Assembly: GCF_013141865.1 (NCBI RefSeq)
Contig: NZ_RCST01000001.1
Span: 1,984,001 to 2,048,000 of the forward strand
DNA from: Methylomonas sp. ZR1
GTDB lineage: Bacteria > Pseudomonadota > Gammaproteobacteria > Methylococcales > Methylomonadaceae
Direction: 5' to 3'
Length of the DNA: 64,000 nucleotides
Shown: positions 28,849-36,882 of the stretch, in pieces
Numbering within the stretch: the first letter of the stretch is position 1
Layout of the letters: each line of letters starts with the position of its first letter
Made by a program: the position numbers and the translations under genes
The notes under the pieces: model-generated
Told to the model about the DNA's origin: nothing
Databases searched by the model: none
What the model saw: the letters and a program-made list of their open reading frames with translations, nothing else

Positions 28849-29283
28849 CTACGAATCTATCTCGGTAATCACCGCGTGATTATCGAAGTGCACGGTTACT
28901 TTTTTGCCGGCCCGAGCCTTCAATACCAAGGCTTCATCGACTTTAAACGCCACCGCCAACTGTTGATCAGTGACAGGCGCGGTCCGCTTAGGAGCGACGC
29001 TGGCATGCAACCAGGACAAATACAAAGTCCAAAACAACCAAATGCCGGCAATGATCACCACGATCTCGCCGTACAACTGCAACAATTCCAACAGCGTTTT
29101 ATAACCCCCGAACCAGCGGATCTCGTCGGACAGGCTTTTCAAACCCATCAACCAGGCGCCGAGCGTAAACAGGGGCCACAAAAAGTACAACCAAAGCACC
29201 CAACTCAATACCGACATAAACGCCGAACCGCATTTTTGCGAGAAACTTTGTAGATGCGGTTGGTTGATGATGATGTCTTTCAT
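28849..29283 (-). CDS. pgaD: PgaD-like accessory protein for poly-N-acetylglucosamine synthesis
   Basis: A protein of 144 residues with two transmembrane helices (about residues 20-45 and 70-95) and a small cytoplasmic C-terminus, as in PgaD. It starts inside the pgaC stop (ATGA overlap). In E. coli PgaC and PgaD form the cyclic-di-GMP-activated synthase. Identification depends on topology and position more than on sequence motifs. Confidence 0.8.
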   Translation of the reverse strand: MKDIIINQPHLQSFSQKCGSAFMSVLSWVLWLYFLWPLFTLGAWLMGLKSLSDEIRWFGGYKTLLELLQLYGEIVVIIAGIWLFWTLYLSWLHASVAPKRTAPVTDQQLAVAFKVDEALVLKARAGKKVTVHFDNHAVITEIDS

Positions 29284-30626
29284 TTCTGCCTCAAGCCTCT
29301 ATCCAAGGTTACCCACACCGCCCGCTGGCCGCGCTTTTTGCGTAAAGCCTTGATGCAGCCGTTAATCGTGGTACCGACATTGATTAGCCAATAGACAATC
29401 GGATACCAAATCATCCAGTAATAATGCTGCGCGGAGCCGCCGCTCTTACGCTCGTAACTGGAATCGATAGTCAAACTGACGGCAAACTGAATCAAACAGG
29501 TGACGCATAACAACATACTGGTCCAATGCGGCGATAAATCTTCCAGCGCCTCCTGCGGTTCGCTACTAAGCCACTCGATCGGCACCAGCGCCAGCATCGC
29601 CACCACCAGAAACGCCCAGGTCAAACTGATGCAGCATTCCAGATACAGCGGCCACATACCACGGGAACGCCAGCTAAACAGCGGCCGGAAATAACGCAGC
29701 AAGACCTCAACTCCACCTTGCGCCCAGCGGCTGCGCTGCTTCCACAAGCCGTTTAGCGTTTCCGGCATCAACACCCAACACAAGGCATTCGGCTCGAAAC
29801 GAATCGCCCAGCCGGCCAGCTGTAGCTTCCAGCTAATGTCGATGTCTTCGGTCACCATGTCAGGACTCCAATAGCCCACATCGTGCAAGGCAGTTTTCCG
29901 GAAACCGGCAATCACTCCGGAAATGGTAAATACATGCCCATAAGAACGCTGCGCACGCTTGATCATGCCGACGATAGCGGAAAACTCCCCAACCTGAATT
30001 TTACCCAGCAAAGTGGAACGGTTGCGGATACGCGGATTACCGGTCACCGCGCCGACATGCGGATCTTCCAGAAAATGCCGAACGATCCAGGCCGTCGCAT
30101 TCGGCGCCAGCAAGGCATCGCCGTCAATGCCGATCAAAATTTCGCTATTGGCTAATAATGCCGCGGTGCGCAAACCCACCGCCTTGCCTTGATTGCTGGC
30201 TAAATTGACCACCCGAATTTGTGGGTGCTGGTCGGCCAGCTCGTGCAAAATTTCCAGCGTGTTGTCTTTGCTGCCGTCGTTGATCGCAATAATTTCGTAG
30301 TTGGGATATTCCTGATGCAGCAGATATTCGATGGTCTCCCGGACATTCTCGCCCTCGTTATAGCAAGGGATCAGAATCGACACGGACGGATATTCGGGTA
30401 ACTGCGGCAGATCAGACAACACATTGCCGCGATTCCGCTCCCAACGCACGTAATAAATCATGCCGCCCAACATCCAGACATAGGCCATCAGCAACGGATA
30501 ATAAAACACAAAGCGCGACAGCCATTCGTTGAACTGCCACCACGGCACTTCCTGCAAATATTCCAGGGCGATCAACCACCAGTCGATAAACTGCTGCACC
30601 CAGGCTTGGTCTAGCAAGTTTTCCAT
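29280..30626 (-). CDS. pgaC: Poly-beta-1,6-N-acetylglucosamine synthase
   Basis: A processive GT2 synthase of 448 residues. VSILIPCYNEGENVRETI, AINDGSKDNT, GIDGDALL (DxD) and the QxxRW motif in KQRSRWAQGG are all present, with transmembrane helices at both ends. It polymerises UDP-GlcNAc into PNAG at the inner membrane. It starts just after pgaB and overlaps pgaD. Confidence 0.93.
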   Translation of the reverse strand: MENLLDQAWVQQFIDWWLIALEYLQEVPWWQFNEWLSRFVFYYPLLMAYVWMLGGMIYYVRWERNRGNVLSDLPQLPEYPSVSILIPCYNEGENVRETIEYLLHQEYPNYEIIAINDGSKDNTLEILHELADQHPQIRVVNLASNQGKAVGLRTAALLANSEILIGIDGDALLAPNATAWIVRHFLEDPHVGAVTGNPRIRNRSTLLGKIQVGEFSAIVGMIKRAQRSYGHVFTISGVIAGFRKTALHDVGYWSPDMVTEDIDISWKLQLAGWAIRFEPNALCWVLMPETLNGLWKQRSRWAQGGVEVLLRYFRPLFSWRSRGMWPLYLECCISLTWAFLVVAMLALVPIEWLSSEPQEALEDLSPHWTSMLLCVTCLIQFAVSLTIDSSYERKSGGSAQHYYWMIWYPIVYWLINVGTTINGCIKALRKKRGQRAVWVTLDRGLRQK

Positions 30627-30633
30627 GTATCGT

Positions 30634-32553
30634 TTAATCCTTTCTCGAAACCGGGAAGAATTTTTTCAGCTCGGCCAACTTCGGCTGATCGTTAAACACA
30701 TTATCCGGGTAATAACCGATATGCTTGGCGCCGTGTTTTTTCAATAACTCGAATTGCTCGGTAAACACCGGCATCGCAATATCCTGCTTGGTTTTCCAAT
30801 TGACCGCCTGCAATTCGAACACCATCTTGTCCAGACCGTCCGGATATTGCGCGGTCTTTTCCACCAACTCTATCAACCACTGCTTGGGATTTTCCGCCTC
30901 TTCCATGAAAGGCATCGCTTCCACCGCCACGTAGTCGTAATGCTTTAAAAACGCCGGGAAAGACTGCGCATACCATTCTTCGCTATAAGGCTTTAGCAGC
31001 GGCAAAGAGTAAAAATTGCGGGCGGTTTTGATATAGGGCCGATAGAACCGGACTTTGTCGGTCAAATAATCGGTAAACTGACCGATCAACTCGGTTTTGT
31101 GCTGCGCCCAACGCAAGCGTAACTCGCTGGATGCGTGGATCTTGTCGAACTCGGCCGGCATGCCCCAGACGTTACGACTGAAGTCCATCGCCAACGGCGA
31201 GACGTCTTCAAAATCCGACAAAATCCCGTCGTCGTGAAACAGAATGCCGTTAAAGTCGCAATGCTTCGCCAGATCTTCATATATCTCGCCGACAAACTGC
31301 CGCGCTTCCGGGTTAAACGGCGACAACCGCGTGTAGATATGCCGGGATAGCTGCGGCTCGCCGTCGCGCCATTCCTTTACATACCATTTCAGCGGCACAT
31401 CGGCTTTATAGGCCATGATCGGCATCCAGGCATACACCCTCACCCCTGCCCGAGTGCGCAATTGCAAGGTCACATGATTAAACATGTCCCGGCGCATCGG
31501 CAGATGCCGATTAGGGAAATACAGCTTGTCGGCATTACCGTCGCCGTCCGGGTCGGAATAGGCTTGCAGATAAACTGTATTAGCGCCGCTGGCTTTAATT
31601 CTCTCCACCACCAAAGCCAAATTCTTCTCAGTCTGCTCTTCGTCATCATCGTAGATGTAATCCATATCCACGTGCGCGACCCGCAATTCCTGGCCCACGC
31701 GCTGATTTTTGACGATTTCACCGAACTGTTTGGCGTTGACGTCGTCGGTGATCATCATCCGCTTCATCACATATGCATCGGCCAAAGTATTGGCACCGTC
31801 GTTCAAACCCATAGTCAGGCGCATGCCGGCCAATTTCGTTGCTTCCAGCGCGATGGCGTTATATTCGCCGTAAGGCCACACCATCACCCGCGGCCGCTTG
31901 CCCAGTATCTGAAACAAGCGCTCAGAGCTTTTATCCACTTCCTGGAAAATCCGTTTGCGATAGTCCTCGTCTTTCTCGTATTCATCGTACTCGTTGCTGT
32001 ACAAACGCGAAGTGACTGCGCTTTGCTGATTGCCTTGCGGATTGGCGACGATGCCGTGATGTAAGTCATAGGTGTGCGAAGCAATCTCGACCAGACCGCT
32101 GTCCGCCACTTCGCGAATCTGCGCAGGCGTCATTAACGGTTTAACGCCGGGCACATTCTGCTGCTCCAGCCAAGAACCGACTACCGCCAAGGTGGCCGGA
32201 TACTTGTATTTTTTCAGCAAAGGCATGGCCCGGGTATAAAAACTCAGGTAGCCGTCGTCAAAGGTCAACATCACGGCTTTAGTCGGCAACACCTTGTCGC
32301 CCTTCATGCAATCCAGCAAATCCTGGACGCTGATAACGTGATAGTTATTCTGCTTCAACCAGGCAAAATGATCGGCCAAATGGTCTTTATTGACCGCGAT
32401 GCGATCAAATGGCGGCACCCGCTCTTCTTCTTCGAGAATGTCGTGATAATTTAATACCAGAAAGCTGGAGTTACCCGAATCGGCGGCCAGCAAGGGCCCT
32501 GACAACAAACAGAAAAAGACAAAAATTACGCGAGCAACAATGTGCATATTCAT
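30634..32553 (-). CDS. pgaB: PgaB-like poly-N-acetylglucosamine deacetylase
   Basis: The open frame reaches 32640, but ATG 32553 (or 32547) directly precedes a signal peptide (IVARVIFVFFCLLSGPLLA) and is chosen. The N-terminal polysaccharide-deacetylase domain has LNYHDI and LTFDDGYLSFY (catalytic/metal Asp-Asp), then SHTYDLHHG. The C-terminal half is the glycoside hydrolase-like PgaB domain (VYAWMPIMAYK, FNGILFHDDGILSDFED). It is periplasmic and de-N-acetylates PNAG for export. No pgaA porin gene lies upstream, where a divergent SulP gene begins instead. Confidence 0.92.
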   Translation of the reverse strand: MNMHIVARVIFVFFCLLSGPLLAADSGNSSFLVLNYHDILEEEERVPPFDRIAVNKDHLADHFAWLKQNNYHVISVQDLLDCMKGDKVLPTKAVMLTFDDGYLSFYTRAMPLLKKYKYPATLAVVGSWLEQQNVPGVKPLMTPAQIREVADSGLVEIASHTYDLHHGIVANPQGNQQSAVTSRLYSNEYDEYEKDEDYRKRIFQEVDKSSERLFQILGKRPRVMVWPYGEYNAIALEATKLAGMRLTMGLNDGANTLADAYVMKRMMITDDVNAKQFGEIVKNQRVGQELRVAHVDMDYIYDDDEEQTEKNLALVVERIKASGANTVYLQAYSDPDGDGNADKLYFPNRHLPMRRDMFNHVTLQLRTRAGVRVYAWMPIMAYKADVPLKWYVKEWRDGEPQLSRHIYTRLSPFNPEARQFVGEIYEDLAKHCDFNGILFHDDGILSDFEDVSPLAMDFSRNVWGMPAEFDKIHASSELRLRWAQHKTELIGQFTDYLTDKVRFYRPYIKTARNFYSLPLLKPYSEEWYAQSFPAFLKHYDYVAVEAMPFMEEAENPKQWLIELVEKTAQYPDGLDKMVFELQAVNWKTKQDIAMPVFTEQFELLKKHGAKHIGYYPDNVFNDQPKLAELKKFFPVSRKD

Positions 32554-32889
32554 TAATTTAAGCGGGAAAAGAAACTGGAAACAGCTGGTTCTCAGTGTTA
32601 AAAAAGACCAGAATTGGCCGGCGCATTTTACCCGAATCATCAGGCTAGGCCCGTTTTATTTGTCCCTGCGACGCACTGTCGCAGGCCTAGGCAAACGTTA
32701 AAACCAACCTGCCACTGCGGCCTTCAATACCCGCTTAGCCATACCCGTAACAAAAAGCCGGAACGGGCATCCGCCCACAAACTTCATAACGTTCGGAAAA
32801 AACTGGTTATGATTGAATAAAAACCTCATCCAATTCATTGCCCGTTTAACTGCGTGCGTATCGGGCCATGCGACTTACCCGGAGAATTC

Positions 32890-34482
32890 ATGCAAAAACC
32901 CTCGCTAGCAAATCCTTGGCGGCAAGACCTCACCGCCGGCTTTTTGGTATTCCTGATCGCCTTGCCCTTGTGTCTGGGTATCGCCGTCGCCTCCGGCTTT
33001 CCACCGATGGCCGGCATCATTTCCGCCATCGTCGGTGGCTTGCTGGTATCGCGCATCGGTGGCGCGCAACTCACTATTACCGGCCCAGCGGCCGGTTTGA
33101 TCGTGGTGATACTGACCTCCGTGCAAACCCTCGGCGACGGCGATGCAATGGCAGGCTACCGCTATACCTTGGCGGCAATCGTCATTGCCGGCGCCTTGCA
33201 AACCGTGCTGGGTTACTTCAAAGCCGGCCGCTTGGCGGCATTTTTTCCGGCTTCGGTGGTACACGGCATGCTCGCGGCGATTGGCATTATCATCATCAGC
33301 AAACAATTACCGGTGATGGCCGGCGTGCAAAGCCAAGGTGCCAGCATCCTGTCCGGCATCGCCGCTTTGCCGCATAGCCTGATTTACTTCATGCCACAAA
33401 TCGGCTTGATCGCATTGGCAGGCATTGTGGTGCTGATCGGCTGGCCGCAAATCCAGCTGCCCTTACTGCGCAAGATTCCGGCACCCATCATCGTCATCGC
33501 CTCCGGCATCCTGCTGGGCCATCTATTCCAGCTCGACCAATTGCAGCCGGGCGAAGCGTTCATCGTTCCTAAAGATGTTTTGTTTGCATCGCACTTTCTT
33601 GTGACTTTCCCGGACAGTCTGTTGGCCAGTTTTTACCTGCCGGATTTTGGCAAACTGAGTGCCTTGGCGTTTTGGGAAAGCGTGATTTCAATCTGCCTGG
33701 TGGGCAGCCTGGAAAGCCTGCTCAGCGCCGCCGCCGTCGATAAACTCGACCCGGAAAAACGTTATTCCGACTTGAATAAGGAGTTGCGCGCGGTAGGTAT
33801 CGGCAACGTAGTGTCCGGCATGATCGGCGGTTTACCGATGATTGCGGAAATCGTCCGCAGCTCAGCCAACATCGACGCCGGCGGCCGCAGCAGCTGGGCT
33901 AATTTTTTTCACGGCGGCTTCGTCTTACTGTTTGTGGTGCTGTTTCCAGACTTGATCTCGACAATACCCTTAGCCTCGTTGGCTGCGCTGCTGGTTTATA
34001 CCGGCTATCGCTTGGCTTCGCCGCAAGCCTTTGCCAAAAGCATGGACTTGGGCAAGGAACAACTGGCGTTGTTCGTGATTACCATTTTCGCGATCCTGGC
34101 CAGCAATCTGTTAGTCGGCGTACTGATCGGCATCGCCGCCAAATTGTTGCTGCACATCGGCCGCGGCGTGCCCTTGGGCAATTTGCTGTCTATATCTTTT
34201 AAACTACAAGCCAACGGACCAAACAGCTGGATTGTTAAAGTCAGCGGTGCGGCTTTATTCTCCAACTTTCTGGCGCTAAAAAGCCAGGTAGCCAGCCTGA
34301 CCGACGGCCAAACCGTGATCTTCGATTTAAGCGCCACCGACTTGATCGACCATACCGTGATGGAGTTTATCACCCATTACCGGGAAGACTACATCGCTCG
34401 CGGCGGACGCTGCGAAATTCACGGGCTGGCCGACCTGGAATCCTTGGGCGACCATGCTTTAGCCGCTAGACAGCGCAGATAA
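32890..34482 (+). CDS. SulP-family inorganic anion transporter
   Basis: Start set at ATG 32890, behind GGAG at 32881-32884; an in-frame ATG at 32854 is less well placed. There are about 530 residues: about 10-12 membrane helices with the family region ALPLCLGIAVASGFPPMAGIISAIVGGLL, and QLTITGPAAGLIVVI, then a C-terminal STAS domain (VIFDLSATDLIDHTVMEFI). This group includes sulfate permeases and bicarbonate transporters. No carbonic anhydrase gene is adjacent, so the substrate is open. Confidence 0.9.
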   Translation: MQKPSLANPWRQDLTAGFLVFLIALPLCLGIAVASGFPPMAGIISAIVGGLLVSRIGGAQLTITGPAAGLIVVILTSVQTLGDGDAMAGYRYTLAAIVIAGALQTVLGYFKAGRLAAFFPASVVHGMLAAIGIIIISKQLPVMAGVQSQGASILSGIAALPHSLIYFMPQIGLIALAGIVVLIGWPQIQLPLLRKIPAPIIVIASGILLGHLFQLDQLQPGEAFIVPKDVLFASHFLVTFPDSLLASFYLPDFGKLSALAFWESVISICLVGSLESLLSAAAVDKLDPEKRYSDLNKELRAVGIGNVVSGMIGGLPMIAEIVRSSANIDAGGRSSWANFFHGGFVLLFVVLFPDLISTIPLASLAALLVYTGYRLASPQAFAKSMDLGKEQLALFVITIFAILASNLLVGVLIGIAAKLLLHIGRGVPLGNLLSISFKLQANGPNSWIVKVSGAALFSNFLALKSQVASLTDGQTVIFDLSATDLIDHTVMEFITHYREDYIARGGRCEIHGLADLESLGDHALAARQRR

Positions 34483-34609
34483 ATATCGGCTTGCGCCCAT
34501 CCATCAAACGCAGTAAATCCTCACCCGGCACGGATGCCGGGGTCAAAATGCCAAGTGTGTCCGGCGCCAATACCTGCGTATCCTGAATCTCTATATAAAG
34601 CCCCTAAAC

Positions 34610-35893
34610 ATGACCGAAGCCACCATCACCTGCCCCAATTGCAGCACGCAAGTACCGTTGACCGAATCGCTGGCCGCGCCGCTAATTGCCGCCACCCGTA
34701 AACAGTTTGAGCAGCAGCTACAACAAAAAGACCAAGCGATTGCCTTGCGCGAACAGGGCATCAAAGATCGGGAAAAACAGCTGGCCGAAGCCAAGCGCGG
34801 CCTGGACGATCAAGTCGCAGAGCAAGTTGCCAAGCAACTGCAAGCCGAGCGCCAGCGGGTCATTGAGGAAGAAACCCGCAAAGCAAAACAAGCTGCCGCC
34901 GCCGAGCTGGAGCATAAAAGCCGGGAACTGGCGGAGTTAAACGAAGTCTTGAAAATCCGCGACGCCAAACTGGCCGAAGCCCAGCAAGCCCAAGCCGAGT
35001 TGATTAAAAAGCAGCGCGAACTGGACGACGCCAAACGCGAGCTGGACCTGACCATCGAAAAGCGCGTGCAAACCAATCTGGCTGAAGTGCGCAGCCAGGC
35101 CAAACGTGAAGCCGAGGAAGGCCTGAAACTGCGGGTAATGGAAAAAGACCAGACCATCGCCTCCATGCAGCAAAAAATCGAGGAACTGAAACAAAAAGCC
35201 GAACAAGGCTCGCAGCAACTGCAAGGCGAAGTCCAGGAACTGGAACTGGAAAACCTGTTGCGCGCCAAATTCCCGTTCGACAGTATCGAACCGGTCGCCA
35301 AGGGTGAATTCGGCGGCGACGTGTTGCAACGGGTCAACGGCCCGAACGGCACCCCGGCCGGCAACATCTTGTGGGAATCCAAGCGCACCAAAAACTGGAG
35401 CGACGGCTGGTTAGTGAAGCTGCGCGAAGACCAGCGCACCGCCAAAGCCGAATTGGCAGTCATCGTCAGCCATGCCTTGCCCAAGGACGTGGAAACCTTC
35501 GACGTCATCGACGGCGTCTGGGTCACCAGTCCCCGCGCCGCCCTACCGGTCGCCACCATCCTGCGCCACACCCTGCTGGAAATCGGTTTGGCCCGCCTCG
35601 CCGCCGAAGGCCAGCACGGCAAAACTGCTTTGGTCTACGAATATTTAACCGGCCCGCGCTTTCGGCAACGGGTCGAAGCCATCGTCGAAGCCTTCTCCAC
35701 CATGCAGGAAGACCTGGACAAGGAGCGCAAAGCGATCCTGAAGCAATGGGCCAAACGCGAAGCGCAAATCGAGCGGGTGATGAATGCCACGGTCGGCATG
35801 TACGGCGACTTGCAAGGGATTGCCGGCAAATCGTTACAAGAAATCGAAGGCTTGGAGATGCGGGCGTTAGAGATGGATGGGGAATTGGAGTGA
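34610..35893 (+). CDS. DUF2130 coiled-coil protein with nuclease-like domain
   Basis: A CPNC half zinc-ribbon at the N-terminus is followed by a long Gln/Glu/Lys/Ala-rich coiled coil (about residues 35-205). A globular domain (LRAKFPFDSIEPVAKGEFGGDV, ILWESKRTKNW, QRTAKAELAVIVS) matches DUF2130. The E-S-K in a beta strand resembles a PD-(D/E)XK nuclease core, as in RmuC-like proteins; activity is not demonstrated. Length 427 is normal for the family. It is followed immediately by a REP-like palindrome and the mazEF locus. Confidence 0.83.
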   Translation: MTEATITCPNCSTQVPLTESLAAPLIAATRKQFEQQLQQKDQAIALREQGIKDREKQLAEAKRGLDDQVAEQVAKQLQAERQRVIEEETRKAKQAAAAELEHKSRELAELNEVLKIRDAKLAEAQQAQAELIKKQRELDDAKRELDLTIEKRVQTNLAEVRSQAKREAEEGLKLRVMEKDQTIASMQQKIEELKQKAEQGSQQLQGEVQELELENLLRAKFPFDSIEPVAKGEFGGDVLQRVNGPNGTPAGNILWESKRTKNWSDGWLVKLREDQRTAKAELAVIVSHALPKDVETFDVIDGVWVTSPRAALPVATILRHTLLEIGLARLAAEGQHGKTALVYEYLTGPRFRQRVEAIVEAFSTMQEDLDKERKAILKQWAKREAQIERVMNATVGMYGDLQGIAGKSLQEIEGLEMRALEMDGELE

Positions 35894-35916
35894 CCTATCG
35901 GCCAGCCGGTCGATCT

Positions 35917-35949
35917 GGTTTCCAAGCTCCGGATTGGGAACCCCAGAGG
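35917..35949. repeat. REP-like palindrome after DUF2130 gene
   Basis: An imperfect palindrome GGTTTCCAAGCT...TTGGGAACC, followed by CCAGAGG, starts 24 bp after the DUF2130 stop. It closely resembles the perfect hairpin at 41219-41244, which is also followed by AGAGG, in the same orientation. The two therefore bracket the mazEF-ATPase-transposase segment. Confidence 0.7.
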
Positions 35950-35968
35950 ATTAGAGAAATTCACAAAA

Positions 35969-35997
35969 TTGACCCGAATATATAACCATGTTTATAC
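35969..35997 (+). promoter_or_regulatory. mazEF promoter with overlapping palindromic operator
   Basis: A sigma70-like promoter: TTGACC at 35969-35974, a 17-bp spacer and TTATAC at 35992-35997. The near-perfect palindrome TATAACCATGTTTATA (35981-35996, one mismatched pair) covers the spacer and -10, which is the expected arrangement for an operator bound by the antitoxin or antitoxin-toxin complex. mazE starts 29 bp downstream. Confidence 0.7.
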
Positions 35998-36025
35998 TCA
36001 CGTTTAAACATTCCAGAGAAACATC

Positions 36026-36280
36026 ATGACCGAAGCCATACTCGACATCAAACAATGGGGTAATAACCTGGGCGTGCGCCTACCGGCGGCCATTGCCAAA
36101 GCAGCCCATTTGCACAACCATCAACGAGTACGGGTATCCGTTGAAGATGACAAGGTGATTATCACCCCGTTAGCCGACGAAGCTTTAACGTTGGAACAAC
36201 GTTTGGCCCGTTTCGATCCCGAGCGGCACGGCGGCGAAGCCATGGCAACCGCAGAAGCAATCGGTACCGAACGTTGGTAA
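36026..36280 (+). CDS. mazE: MazE-like AbrB-fold antitoxin
   Basis: A protein of 84 residues. The N-terminal swapped-hairpin DNA-binding domain shows IKQWGNNLGVRLPAAIAKAAHL, as in MazE/AbrB. The acidic C-terminal tail (LEQRLARFDPERHGGEAMATAEAIG) would wrap the toxin. AGAGAA lies 6 bp upstream of the ATG. It is translationally coupled to mazF by a 7-bp overlap, and it likely represses its own promoter through the adjacent palindrome. Confidence 0.92.
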   Translation: MTEAILDIKQWGNNLGVRLPAAIAKAAHLHNHQRVRVSVEDDKVIITPLADEALTLEQRLARFDPERHGGEAMATAEAIGTERW

Positions 36281-36663
36281 GCCACAAGCAAACAGCGGCC
36301 TGGGTGCCGGAACGGCAAGACATCATCTGGATCGATTGCAATCCGCAAGTCGGCCAGGAAATGCGCGACATCCATCCGTTTTTAGTGCTTTCGCCAAGCA
36401 TTTTCAACGAAAAAACCTCGCTGGTGATCGGCCTGCCAATGACAACTGCCGCCTATAACGCTGACAATCCATTTGCGGTCGCTGTCGGCAAAGCCGGTGG
36501 CCGCAAAGCCGAACAAACCAGCTATGTGCTCTGCCACCAACCCAAATCCTTCGACTGGCGCTTGCGCAAAGCCAAACCGCATCCGCTCAAGGTCTTGCCG
36601 GGCGATTTGTTCACTCAGGTTTGCGAGCGGTTGAATCAGATCATTCAGATTGGTTCGGGCTGA
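36274..36663 (+). CDS. mazF: MazF-like endoribonuclease toxin
   Basis: The best start is TTG 36274, which overlaps mazE and gives an N-terminus (VSHKQ...WVPERQDIIWIDCNPQVGQE) that parallels E. coli MazF. HPFLVLSPSIFNEKTSLVIGLPMTT carries the conserved Ser/Thr and Arg-region fold of the PemK/MazF family, although the conserved R of the first loop is replaced by H in DIHPFLVLS. At 129 residues it is slightly longer than E. coli MazF (111). It should be a sequence-specific RNase neutralised by MazE. Confidence 0.9.
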   Translation: MVSHKQTAAWVPERQDIIWIDCNPQVGQEMRDIHPFLVLSPSIFNEKTSLVIGLPMTTAAYNADNPFAVAVGKAGGRKAEQTSYVLCHQPKSFDWRLRKAKPHPLKVLPGDLFTQVCERLNQIIQIGSG

Positions 36664-36668
36664 TCCCT

Positions 36669-36692
36669 CTGCACTATAAGGGTAGAGTGCAG
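36669..36692. other. Stem-loop after mazF
   Basis: CTGCACT and AGTGCAG form a 7-bp stem with a 10-nt loop beginning 6 bp after the mazF stop. No U-tract follows, so it may be a weak terminator or a processing site between mazEF and the ATPase operon. Confidence 0.35.
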
Positions 36693-36821
36693 TCATTCCA
36701 GGCTCTCTCTGTGCCGATATCGCAAACGAACGGATTTCTCCAATCTCCGCTTAGGAGTTTGGATGGATAGAGGGGTCACGTTGTTTTGCTCAGACTATGT
36801 GTTTAGCTATAGCACAAAAAA

Positions 36822-36855
36822 TACGTTAAAATTAACGCACGTTATTTTTGACGTA
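36822..36855 (+). promoter_or_regulatory. 34-bp operator-like dyad upstream of the ATPase pair
   Basis: Two inverted 16-bp copies, TACGTTAAAATTAACG (36822-36837) and CGTTATTTTTGACGTA (36840-36855), are separated by CA and agree at 14 of 16 positions when inverted. Each copy is itself close to a dyad (CGTTAA..TTAACG). The centre is about 44 bp before the ATG at 36883. This looks like a binding site for a dimeric regulator; the winged-helix segment of the second gene product is one candidate. Confidence 0.6.
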
Positions 36856-36882
36856 TCAAATACATCTATCAACGAGGCGCTT

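Noticed and set aside
31462..32064. 200-residue plus-strand ORF
   Set aside because: Antisense shadow of pgaB, whose deacetylase motifs fix the coding frame. No ribosome-binding site or recognised motif.
34810..35622. 270-residue minus-strand ORF, Ser/Arg-rich
   Set aside because: Antisense to the DUF2130 coiled coil; its composition is explained by reversed Gln/Glu/Ala codons.
36763..36882. N-terminal extension of ATPase A
   Set aside because: It covers the operator-like dyad and has no family resemblance. ATG 36883 has a GAGG site.
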